From: Papiliotrema nemorosa
Taxonomy: Eukaryota > Basidiomycota > Tremellomycetes > Tremellales > Rhynchogastremaceae
Length of the DNA: 64,000 nucleotides
Assembly: GCA_032158125.1 (NCBI GenBank)
Contig: JASKOT010000008.1
Location: 434,001-498,000 of the forward strand
Direction of reading: 5' to 3'
Shown: positions 24,124-33,705 of the stretch, in pieces
Numbering within the stretch: position 1 is the first letter of the stretch
Layout of the letters: each line of letters starts with the position of its first letter
Program-made: the position numbers and the translations under genes
Notes under the pieces: generated by a model
Databases searched by the model: none
What the model was told of the DNA's origin: nothing
The model's input: only the letters and a program-made list of their open reading frames with translations

Positions 24124-24288
24124 GGCATCAGGCTTGGTTCTACGTGCAATGCTTGTGATCTTGTAGTGCAGCCAGGACAATGGACATTGCATTCTTTCGC
24201 CGAGTTTCGGCTCAAATGTCGATCATTGCCGGTCGCTTGAATCATCGTTGCAACTGATTGTCTCTTTGACTCTTGATCCTCCCGAATT

Positions 24289-25380
24289 ATGGTCGCGATT
24301 CTCATCGGGCTTGCAGGAATACTGGGCCTCTTTGCGACCACCCTGCTCGGTCCCGTTGCAACGCTCCTGCCGCTTCGCTCAAAGGCATCCACGGTGGAAA
24401 TTGCCTTCCCGACTAGTGAACTCCAAGGGGCACGATTTTGGCTGGTGTTCATTCAACTCATCCTGTCCTCTCTGATCCGTCGCGTTGGCCCGAGCGCTAC
24501 TGCTTATACACGCGTAGGGACGAATAGTGCAAGCACGACCACCCTCATCGCCTCAGAAGACACGCACATTGTTCCCGGCCCTACTCTATCCCTCTCGATG
24601 CCATTCCGCGTCACCCCTTCATCCCTCTCACAATACTCCAAATGCCTCTCTGCTGGATTCTCCCGTTCGAGTATCCTCTCAAACAAGCTACATCTCCATC
24701 TACTCCTCTCGGCTCTGACAGAGCCCGCCATGCTTCTTCTCCTGGCGACTCGAGCGTGTCCTATCGATCCTGTCGGCTCGGTCAATGTGCGGAACCGTTT
24801 TGAAATACCCCACTTGAGCGAACTAAGATCTTATCTGGAGAGAGGCATCTCGAAGAGTGGTGCAGAGCAAGGGACGGTGAGAGCTACCCTGGCAAGCGGG
24901 GTCAAGCAGGTCAAGAGGGGATACGAGCATCGAATCAAGGTGGATCTTGTCGCCCGCGACAAGGTGCTCTACACTCAAATCTTCACCATGTTGGTATTCG
25001 CTCGACGCAGGGAGTCTGTTCCAGCGCAGGCTCAGAGTGCTTCTCATGAGAAGATGCACGCGTTTGGAGAGGTACAGCTGTCCACGGAAGATCCGAAAGA
25101 CTGGGCAGAATTATCAAAAGACTGGAACCCTATCCATTGGGTCAAATGGACCGCGAGAGGCATGGGATTCAGGGGTCTCATTGCTCATGGGAATCACGTC
25201 GCTGCCAGGGCGGTCGAGGTGTCACAGGCTGGACAGGACCAAGAGGGTGAGTCGAGCTGGATGGAGGTGGAGTTTAAAAGACCCGTCATCTTGCCCGCGA
25301 CGTTGCAGGTGTTTGGCGGAGAGGCTCATTTAGAGGCGCGAGAAGGGGACAAGGTGGATGTTGCCCTCTCCTGGGGTTGA
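24289..25380 (+). CDS. MaoC-like hotdog-fold (acyl-thioester dehydratase type) protein, intronless
   Basis: A 363-residue single-exon gene. The C-terminal part carries the MaoC hydratase signature D-W-N-P-I-H (around residue 278) and, about 20 residues on, GFRGLIAHGNH, which is the conserved second half of the motif. A second Phe/Arg-rich hotdog half precedes it (residues about 190-260). The N-terminus has a hydrophobic segment (MVAILIGLAGILGLFATTLLG) that could be a signal anchor. A second hydrophobic stretch follows near residues 45-62. No peroxisomal PTS1 is present. Related enzymes act on 3-hydroxyacyl or enoyl thioesters in fatty-acid metabolism. The substrate here is unknown. The lack of introns is unusual among its neighbours. 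Confidence 0.72.
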   Translation: MVAILIGLAGILGLFATTLLGPVATLLPLRSKASTVEIAFPTSELQGARFWLVFIQLILSSLIRRVGPSATAYTRVGTNSASTTTLIASEDTHIVPGPTLSLSMPFRVTPSSLSQYSKCLSAGFSRSSILSNKLHLHLLLSALTEPAMLLLLATRACPIDPVGSVNVRNRFEIPHLSELRSYLERGISKSGAEQGTVRATLASGVKQVKRGYEHRIKVDLVARDKVLYTQIFTMLVFARRRESVPAQAQSASHEKMHAFGEVQLSTEDPKDWAELSKDWNPIHWVKWTARGMGFRGLIAHGNHVAARAVEVSQAGQDQEGESSWMEVEFKRPVILPATLQVFGGEAHLEAREGDKVDVALSWG

Positions 25381-25638
25381 GCAGAGCCTGCATGCATCTT
25401 GATTGCGGCAATGGCTCGTAGCGTCGGCAGTGGAAGGAAGATGGGCGGGGTGGGGGGTCGGCAATGTCCGATTGATGACGTAAACGGTCCTCCCCTCGGT
25501 CCCTTGGGGTATTTTCGAACTTGGCTCGACAGATTCGAAAATCATCCAAGGGCAGGAGAAAATCGCAGGTGACTACCAAGGGGGGGGACATTCAATGCAT
25601 AGGGTCTCGCTTTTTCACGTTTGACTACTATCTTTATA

Positions 25639-27977
25639 ATGACCAGAATAATCAGAGGGTGCGTTGTAGTCTCTGATGGGGCTGCGAGCAGTTGATGTTT
25701 CAAACCTGATGGCAGAATGCGAATCGGCACAGCCTGTTCGAGCACGTCGAGCCATGTGTCGAGGCGATACCTCACGGCCGAAGTGATCAGAGCAGAGGAT
25801 AAGAATCTGATTCCCATCAAGTGAGTGGATATGCTGGCAGCGCTGATGCTCAGAACGAATCTCAAGGGTGAGCCGGGTATGAGAACGCGCTTATCTCTAG
25901 GTAGTCAGCTTTTGAACACGCCTAGGGTGAGTTTTATCCTTGTAACGGAGCTGATCATAGTTGAACAAGGTGTGCCAATTGTCGAGGGCAAAGGGCGATA
26001 CTGACTGACCAGGGGGCAGGATTCACGCGGGAAGAGCGAAGTGTAGGTCGCGTCTACGTACCACGCTGATGACAGATTTTCGGTATCGAGGGGTTCCTAC
26101 CGTACGACGTGCATTCGCTGGAGAAGCAATGCTTGAGAGCATGGAACCAGCTGCTCAAGGTAGGCCCGCATCGTGTCGGCGCTGACTCTAGCAACCCTCG
26201 GTGATCCTCAAACACGCCTTTCTCGCCTCGCTTCGGGACCAAAACCAGGTGCTCTTTTACCGACTCATGCAGGATCACTTGAAGGAGCTTCTCGGTATTC
26301 TCTACACCCCCGGAGCAGCCGAGGCTGTCGCGGGATACTCGTCCCTCTTCCGTCGACCTGTGAGTGGAGTACAAAGCGTAGCTGACGACAGATTGGTTGC
26401 TTTATTGTGAGACTCTTTCCCGACTGTGCTAACCCCAGTCCTTCCCCAACCAAGATGGTATGCGGGCGCAACTTGAATCCCACCTCAAAGACATCAACCG
26501 AACCGCCGATGTCGGCTACGATGCAGGCAACCCCAACGACGCCATCGACCTCGTCGTGGTCACTGATTCCGAGGCGATTTTGGGTATCGGCGATCAAGGT
26601 GTGGGAGGAATCACCATTTCGACCTCGAAAGCCGCCCTCTACACACTCGGAGCGGGTATCAACCCGAACCGGATCCTCCCCGTCGTCCTCGATTGTGGTA
26701 CAGATAACCACGCTCTGTTTTCCGACCCCTTGTACATGGGCTGGAAGAGGACCCGACTGAGGGGGAAGAATTACGACAATTTCGTCGATACATTCATCAA
26801 CCACTGCCGAGATCTCTTCCCCAATGCGGTCATCCATTTCGAAGACTTTGGAATGGCCAACGCGCATCGGTTCATGGAAAAGTACAAGAATATCCCCATG
26901 TTCAACGATGATATCCAAGGAACCGGCGCCGTCGCCCTCGCCGCGCTGCTAGCGTAGGTTCAGTCAGAGGTCTCGCTGACAGTAGTGCCATCAGGGTATC
27001 GGGTCAGAGCTTGAAGGACCAACGGATCGTTATCTACGGTGCCGGATCGGCTGGAATGGGTATCGCGGATCAAATCAGGGACGGCTTGATGATCCTGGAA
27101 GGCTTGACCAAGGAAGAGGCAGAAAACAGGTTTTACTGTGTCGACAGGAATGGGCTGTTGGTGGAGAGCATGGGTAACGGATTGCGACATGCTCAAATGG
27201 CATATGCCAGGGCAGATGAAGAGGTCAAGGATTGGGAAAGGGAGAACAAGGAGCAAAATGCGTTGAGACTATTAGATGGTGGGTCATGGGGTGATGGGGC
27301 TGACTCTAGTCGTCAAAGCAGTCAAGCCGACGGTATTGATCGGCACGTCGACCCACACTCGAGCGTTCAACGAGGAGATTGTCAGGGAAATGTCGAAACA
27401 CGTCGAGAGGCCGATCATTTTCCCCATGTCCAACCCAACCGCACTGTGCGAGGTGGACCCAGAAGACGCCCTCACTTGGTCTGATGGAAGGGCATTGGTG
27501 GCCACTGGATCACCTTTCAGCCCAATCTCCTTGCCAGGTGGAAAGGAATACGTTGTCGCGCAAACCAACAATGCCCTCATATACCCCGCTCTCGGTCTCG
27601 GCGCCATTCTTTCCAGGAGTAAGACCATTAGCGCGAGCATGATCATGGCTGGAGTCAACTCTCTCTCGAGTCTATCACCCGCCTTGACCAACCCGGAAGC
27701 AAGCTTGCTGCCCGATCTGGCCGATGTCCGAGCGGTCAGCGTAGACGTCACTGCCGGAGTGGTGAGACAAGCTGTGGCAGAGGGCAACGCGACAGACGAG
27801 CAGACCATCAAGGTGGTCCAAGGCAAGGCCGGCGTCACGTTGGAGGAGTATATCAAGGTGGGTACATGTGTGGCGTCGCTCATGGCAGAGCCGAATGTGG
27901 GACGCAGTGTACAGGCCGCTCGAGTTGGTGGATTGATAGACATGCATACGTTATATCGTTGGCATCGTGGGGCATAA
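25639..27977 (+). CDS. NAD-dependent malic enzyme, probably mitochondrial
   Basis: This enzyme oxidatively decarboxylates malate to pyruvate with NAD(P). The spliced start is MTRIIRG-MRIGTACSSTSS, an Arg/Ser-rich, acid-free leader that suggests mitochondrial import. Family motifs follow: SQLLNTPRLNKGAGF, ILYTPGAAEAV (Tyr motif), VVVTDSEAILGIGDQG, CGTDNHALFSDPLYMG, HFEDFGMANAHRF, FNDDIQGTGAVALAA, the Rossmann IVIYGAGSAGMGIADQI, FPMSNPTALCE and TNNALIYPALGLG. The 5' part is finely cut: exons of 14 nt (25854-25867), 26 nt (25901-25926) and 9 nt (25961-25969) are separated by introns of 33-43 nt. The malic-enzyme consensus NPR-x-NKG requires them. The gene converges on the next one, with only 8 bp between stop codons. 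Confidence 0.92.
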
Positions 27978-27985
27978 GAGCATCG

Positions 27986-29356
27986 TTAGGCATGATCATT
28001 AGGCGTATTCAAAGAGTCCATTCCCGGGCCCACTCATCGCTGCGTCGAGGTTGAATTTGAGCGGCGCCCCAGTGTGCATGGACGCTCCGAGGAGGGAGAG
28101 TTCGTCTTCTAGCACTTTACGTGCGAGGGCGTCTCCTTCTCGGACCATGGTGGAGTAGATTTTCTACCATCAGTGTGGTCTACGCAGGGCTCACCTTTAT
28201 CCTCGCGTCGGCCTTGGCAAAGAGTTCAATGACCATTGGAGTCAACTTTTGTCCCTCCCCTATGAGTGCCTGGTCTTCTGCCAGTTGACCCGCGACGAGG
28301 AGTTGAAACGCATCTTGGTCGTGCGGGGGGAGTCTTGTATTCAGTCCGATCGGGTCGCTGGGTGGGGAGAAAGAGGGGTTGTCCATCGGTGAAACGAAGT
28401 CGACGTGTGTGGACTGTATGATCGTAGATGGATGGATCAACGAGTCTGGCTTGGGTCGAGCATCTGCTGTTGGGAGGATCATCCCGAGGATCTTTTTATA
28501 CACATCTCGCATAGAGTCGCAGAGGATCGAGTGGGAGATGAAAAAGTCTGGCGCAAAGGGCTCTTCTCAGCGCAATCCAAGGGCGACGCACCATTTGAAG
28601 GTTCAACAATAACGTGTCCACCTCTGATCCCGTCGATCCGTCGTAGATTGACGTCGCTTCCTTTTTCCTCTGCCCACGAAAGAGGTTCATCTGGGGTTAA
28701 AAGAGCCTCGGGAGGACCTACCACACCCTTGTTCCCCTCTATCACAGCCTCCCACTCGTCTAGCAACTTGATCAGGGCTCTCAGAAACTCTGCTATCGAC
28801 GCAATGTCAAACAAGTTGGCAAGAGATGTCCCTAGTAGGTATACATTCTTCGCCCTCTGATCCACCCTCGACGGGCCGAGGGATGACTCTAATGCCGAGC
28901 GCGACGTTTTGATCGTGTTGAACCAGTGTATGTCGCTACTTTAGCTGCATCTTGGAGTAGACCCACCCCTGATACCATTGCATCATGTAGCTCCAGCTGA
29001 ACACCCTATCCTTGACCACTTTGAAGACATCGTCGGATCGTCGTATCACTGTGCCCTTTTTGCTCTCCGTGGACATCCCGGATGTACTCCGTGTTTGGAT
29101 AAACGAAGAGCCAGAGGTGTGCCTTGTGGACGAGGTATCTGTCGGTGTGTCTGGCTCGTCGTGGGAAAAGTGGGAAGATGTTGCAGTGGGAGGGGTGTAG
29201 GAGGAAGGCGGAGGGATGGGGATGGCAGAGGTGCGAACGGATGACCCTTTGCCGAGGGCTTGGAGGAGTGACTAGACTTAGCTGGGCCTCGATGCAACCT
29301 ACAGCAGACTGTTTCCGCTTCATGCTCCCTCTACTCGATATCGATCCAAAGTCCAT
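27986..29356 (-). CDS. Hypothetical protein, helical, Ser/Thr-rich N-terminus
   Basis: Not recognised. The start at 29354-29356 (AGCCATGG context) and splicing of an intron (donor GTAGGT, near 29302-29272) join MDFGSISSRGSMKRKQSA to a Ser/Thr/Pro-rich region. Helical segments follow: TVIRRSDDVFKVVKDRVF, SWSYMMQWYQGSDIHWFN, RAKNVYLLGTSLANLFDIAS and IAEFLRALIKLLDEWEAV. Further joins at about 28590 and 28195-28165 give PFAPDFFISHSILCDSMRDVYKKILGMI and a helical C-terminus ending at 27986. All junction frames close and total length is about 390 residues. There is no signal peptide or membrane helix, so it is presumably cytoplasmic or nuclear. No domain was identified. Confidence 0.72.
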
Positions 29357-29766
29357 GGCTGCGTCGATCGATCGCGAAGAGTGTTGGTTGAAATGACAAT
29401 GAAACGGACATGGATTGATGATTGATGATTGTTGTTGATCGTCTCCTCGGTCTGGACCACATCTGCATCGTATCAACAAGATGCATCACCCATGCGCAAT
29501 GAGTCGCAAGTCACATTTGCCAGCTGGATCATGCTGCCCCCTCGGTGCATAGGCTGATCTGACAGAAATGCTCTCATCCGTCACTGCCGTTGTTCGCTTC
29601 TACCTCCACAGCAACCCGTTTCCATGCCTTGCAGCGATACATCTCTTTCACACTGGCATATTCGACATTATTCCATCTACACCGGGCTAAAGCTTTCTCA
29701 TCTCACCGCACAGCTCAGAAGGCGAAAGCTCTGACCCTTTACCTGTACTAACCGCTTCTTCAAAGG
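29357..29766. promoter_or_regulatory. Divergent intergenic region, no gene seen
   Basis: About 400 bp separate the starts of two divergently transcribed unknown genes. A small direct repeat of gattgatgatt type lies near 29414-29430. Nothing else was recognised. Confidence 0.35.
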
Positions 29767-31005
29767 ATGTCTCCATCTCGCGCATTCTCCTACCCCATCG
29801 ACGTACCGTTCGGTCAGAAGATTAGGATTATAACCGTTTCACCGCTTGTATCGCGATCTCTCGCAGGATGTATAAAGCTTACGCGTAACCCTTTTCACCT
29901 CGTCAACATGTCAGACGACTCTCTCACCGCTCAACTCGTCTCTGCCGCCTCGACCGCTCCGCGGGGTCGATGGGGGCAGTCGTCCCAATTGGCCAGTTCC
30001 TCTGGGGTAGATCTCGCCAATCGATTCGCTCGTACCGCCAATACCTACTCGTCCAACTTTTCCAGCAAACCAACCTATCGAGTGGGTAAATTTGCTCGGG
30101 GATTACGCTCCTCGCGCTCAACCATCGACCCGGACTATGCCTCTCTGCGACGCATGCTGGGGAGGGAGTATTCCCAGATGATCTCTGTGGGTGCTGCACC
30201 TCAAGTCATGACGGAACTTGCCTCTGCCGGTCGATGGCGTACCCTGGATCGTCTCCAAGGTCACCTCAGCAGTCTGGTCGACCGCTCGGATGGGAGTGAC
30301 CCACCGCCTCCTTACGAGTCGGTCGTCAGATCTTCGGGTGTAGCATCATCTGCGTCCGTAGGTGCCTCTTCAGAGTCCCCCTGGACGGACCTTTCGATTG
30401 ATCGCTCGACGACACCCTCCTCCACGCCCTCGCCGACTCATTCCTGGGCTACTATTTCGCCATCGCCCAGCTTCTCGAGGATTATGCCTACCTCTGACCA
30501 GTCTCTGCCCATTCCCGATGGACTCATCTACACGACCAGGACTTTCAGCTCGGTTTCGACCTCAGCGCATACTGCACACACGGGACCTTCTAACCTGTCC
30601 TCTTCGATTCCCGATGGGCTGATTCACACGACCAGGAATTTGGGCTCTGCATCCAATATCTTTTCGCTGTCGTCACGGGGGTACGATGTACAGAGCTCTC
30701 GGAGCGCTTCCAATTCAATCTTTCAGCTACCTGCCGCTACCAGCACCACCGGTACCACGCCAATCGTCGAGCCGAGTGAGCTGTACGGCTCTTCAATGCC
30801 GGAAGGATTCGAACTACCGGGTAGCACCCCACGCTGGACTCACAATGGCGATCTCGGCCTGAGCGGCTCTCCTAAGCGGCAGAGCAGACCATGGCGGCAA
30901 GCGTGGCGCTCGACGACTTTTACAGACTCGTCACGCCCCGACTCTCGGGGACGTTTGTCCAAGCAGTCTCGGCGACTTCCCCTTCGATGGGTCTGGAAAC
31001 GATGA
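29767..31005 (+). CDS. Hypothetical Ser-rich intronless protein with a PPxY motif
   Basis: A 412-residue open frame without introns. The ATG at 29908 (MSDDSLTAQLVSAAS) may be the true start, because the first 47 codons look less protein-like. The protein is rich in Ser, Thr and Arg. A basic helical region (residues about 85-165, SSRSTIDPDYASLRRMLGREY) is followed by PPPPYESVV (coding 30301-30324), a PPxY motif that binds WW domains such as those of Rsp5/NEDD4 ubiquitin ligases. Two copies of IPDGLI-[YH]-TTR occur (coding about 30512-30540 and 30608-30636). The C-terminus is strongly basic. It may be an adaptor or a phosphorylated scaffold, but no function is assigned. Confidence 0.65.
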   Translation: MSPSRAFSYPIDVPFGQKIRIITVSPLVSRSLAGCIKLTRNPFHLVNMSDDSLTAQLVSAASTAPRGRWGQSSQLASSSGVDLANRFARTANTYSSNFSSKPTYRVGKFARGLRSSRSTIDPDYASLRRMLGREYSQMISVGAAPQVMTELASAGRWRTLDRLQGHLSSLVDRSDGSDPPPPYESVVRSSGVASSASVGASSESPWTDLSIDRSTTPSSTPSPTHSWATISPSPSFSRIMPTSDQSLPIPDGLIYTTRTFSSVSTSAHTAHTGPSNLSSSIPDGLIHTTRNLGSASNIFSLSSRGYDVQSSRSASNSIFQLPAATSTTGTTPIVEPSELYGSSMPEGFELPGSTPRWTHNGDLGLSGSPKRQSRPWRQAWRSTTFTDSSRPDSRGRLSKQSRRLPLRWVWKR

Positions 31006-31587
31006 TCACGAATGAGACTTGCAAATATCCGGTTTGGACTGCATGAGGTGACGCCAAACCCTCTTTGCAGCCTCTGTCACACTGTCACGTCGAATTGCCC
31101 GCAATGCGCCGACCTTCGTGACCACTCTCTCGACCGGCCAATGTGTTGCGAGACCTCTTCAACGCTTAATCCGACTTGTCATCGCCAATACGAAGCGGAT
31201 TGTCAATAAGATTTCAGCATGCATGTGTATCGTATCCATATTTAGCTTGATACATGTCCGCGTTTCACGGTGTTGCATCTACCACATGCATCTCTGCGAT
31301 GATCTCCATTTCTCCTCGGCGCATTTTACGCTTCATTTCGTCTTGGCTCACCGGCAACTCGAGAATCATCCGTGTCACCCTCCACCGGATCCCAATAATC
31401 AGTGGTCTAGAGCATCACCGGGGATCGTACTCTATTTATAGACGCAGATCGCTTGTAACGTAAAAGCTGGGCATGCACGACGGCTCGATTGCGGAGGAAA
31501 GCAGCCAAAGTCGAAACGTTTCTTGTGGCAGTGGATGGTATAAAATCATTGAAACAGGTGCCTATCCGGGGCAACGAGACCCCCGCC
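31006..31587. other. Intergenic, no gene seen
   Basis: The 582 bp between two plus-strand genes contain only short frames. They serve as the upstream region of the sugar transporter. Confidence 0.4.
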
Positions 31588-33336
31588 ATGAACGCCAATC
31601 ACAATGCCATGGTCATGCACACCAAACCTGCGGCCATCAACTATGTCGCCGCCATCTTTGCGTAGGTGTCCCTAAATACCGTCCTGACTCTAGCGCCATA
31701 GGATCGTTTCTGTTTGGGTACGACAGTGGTATTATCAGTTCGGTCATCTCTGAGAGCTATGGAGAGTTTCAATCGTATTTCAACCACCCTAAACCCAATG
31801 TCACCGGAGCCATTGTATCCGTCTTTGCCGGGGGAGCTTTCTGTGGGTAGCCGTACCGAGTCACGCTCAATCCAGTCGGAGCTCTGCTCGCTGGTCAGAC
31901 TGCGGATCGATTCGGACGAAAGAGGACGATCCAGATGGGCTCGGTCATTGCCATCATCGGTGAGGTCTCTACCCTTTTGTGCTGATACCAGGGTGCACGT
32001 TGCAGACTGCCGCAGTCAATATGGCCATGCTCATCGTCGGTCGATGCATCGCCGGGGCCTCGATCGGTGTATTGAGTATGATTGTTCCCGTGTACCAGGT
32101 AGGCCTCGATGTCGACTTGGCTCATCCCAGGCTGAGATTTCGCCACCTCACGCTCGAGGTCTCTTGTCCGGATGGACCCAGCTCATGATCGTCTGGGGTT
32201 TCTTTGGTGAGTTACGCATTCCAACTCTACTTACTCTAGTGGCCAACTGGGTCGGTTATGGGTGTCAATTCCTAAACAGCTCTGCACAGTGGCGAGTCCC
32301 CCTGGGTATCCAAATCGTCCCCGCCGTCCTCCTCCTTGGGTAAGTAACCGATTCAGACTGCAACTCACTGCAGTGGAATGTTTGTTCTCCCTTATTCCCC
32401 TCGATGGCTTGCCTCCAAGGACCGCAACGAAGAGGCCAAGTCTACTCTGATCCGCCTTCACGGGGGCCGAACCGCCCAAATGGAAATCGTCGAAGAGGAA
32501 TTCTCTGAAATGCTCGCGCAAATCGAGTGGGAACGGGAAAACCTCTCCACCAGCTACATGGACCTCGTTCGGGACAAGGCCAGTCGACACCGAACCGCCT
32601 GTGGATGCTTGGTCCAGGCCATGTGCCAATGGACCGGTGTCAATGTAAAGTATGTCACTCCAAAGACAATGCTAACGTTAGCAATTACTTTGGTCCCACC
32701 ATTTACGCCGCACTTGGATTCACCGGACACACGACCCTCATGATCAATGGAGTCTCTGGCGCCTGGCAAGTCGTCGTCGTCTGGGTATTCATCCAATTCA
32801 TCGTGGACCGAGTCGGACGACGAAAGCCCCTAATCATCGGTTCCGCCCTCTGCTCCGTCTTCCTCGCTTGGCAGGCTGGTATCGCTTCCCTGTTTTCCAA
32901 ACCGGGCTACGCCAATGAAGGTGTTGGGATCTGCGGTCTAGTCTCCATCTTCCTCTTCTCAGGTGCCTTTTCCGCCTCTTTCGGTCCTGTCTCTTGGATC
33001 TACCAATCTGAAATCTTCCCCATGAACCAAAGAGCCCTGGGAACCGCCGTATCCACCGCTTCCAATTGGCTCAACAATGTCATCATCGGTCAAGTTACAC
33101 CCTACGGTTTCGACAAGCTCGGTTGGAAGTATTTCTTCGTCTACGTCGCGACCAACGCTTCCAACGGAGTCGTCTCGTATTTCCTCTTCCCCGAGACCAA
33201 GCACAAGACACTCGAAGAGATTGGTCTTTTGTTCGGTGACAAGAATGTCAGGACTTATACCGGTCCATCCCATGCTGGTGAACAGGTTTTCGAGGACGAC
33301 AAGGTGCCGAATGCGGGACACAGGGAATTGGCATGA
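31588..33336 (+). CDS. Sugar transporter, MFS sugar-porter family
   Basis: A twelve-helix hexose-type permease of the plasma membrane. The start at 31588 gives MNANHNAMVMHTKPAAINYV. Signatures: FLFGYDSGIISSV in helix 1, the RFGRKR loop after helix 2 (AGQTADRFGRKRTIQ), IVGRCIAGASIGVLSMIVPVYQ with EISPPHARG, SPRWLASKDR after helix 6, VQAMCQWTGVNVNNYFGP in helix 7, DRVGRRKPLI, and the terminal PETKHKTLEEIG. These are the conserved sugar-porter motifs, so it should be functional. Five introns were inferred, one with a GTGGGT donor at 31842. The specific sugar is not predictable. It converges on the large hypothetical gene, with about 370 bp between stops. Confidence 0.92.
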
Positions 33337-33705
33337 GCGGGAGGAGGATGGGGCATAAAGTACAAGCGCGAGGTCTGACTCTTTTGCTGGACGGTGATGG
33401 AAGAGAGGATAACATGACATGACTTTGGTGCGGAGTACCTGTGATAGCCTTCGAGTCAACGTGATGCAGATGCAGCTTCGATGGGCTCACTGTCGGGTGG
33501 TGTTTGCCGTATGACTGGACTAGGTTCGCGGCGCAGCCAGAGATCCAGGCTGGAAACGCATAACAATTGTACTTTCCTTGAGTCGTGGCTGCAGCGTGTA
33601 CCAGGGAAAGTACCGTCAACATGAAGTCATTGTGATCGAGCGATGAATGTTGCATAGTAGAGTAAAGTACGGACGATATTATGGTACGAGCTAGCGGAAC
33701 CAGAG
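33337..33705. other. Convergent intergenic region, nothing recognised
   Basis: This 369 bp between two stop codons holds 3' untranslated sequence of both genes. No open frame or repeat is convincing. Confidence 0.4.

Noticed and set aside
29006..29479. 157-codon minus-strand frame (MLIRCRCGPDRG...)
   Set aside because: Splicing a GTAGGT intron moves to another frame with continuous protein-like sequence. The unspliced frame loses the downstream exons.
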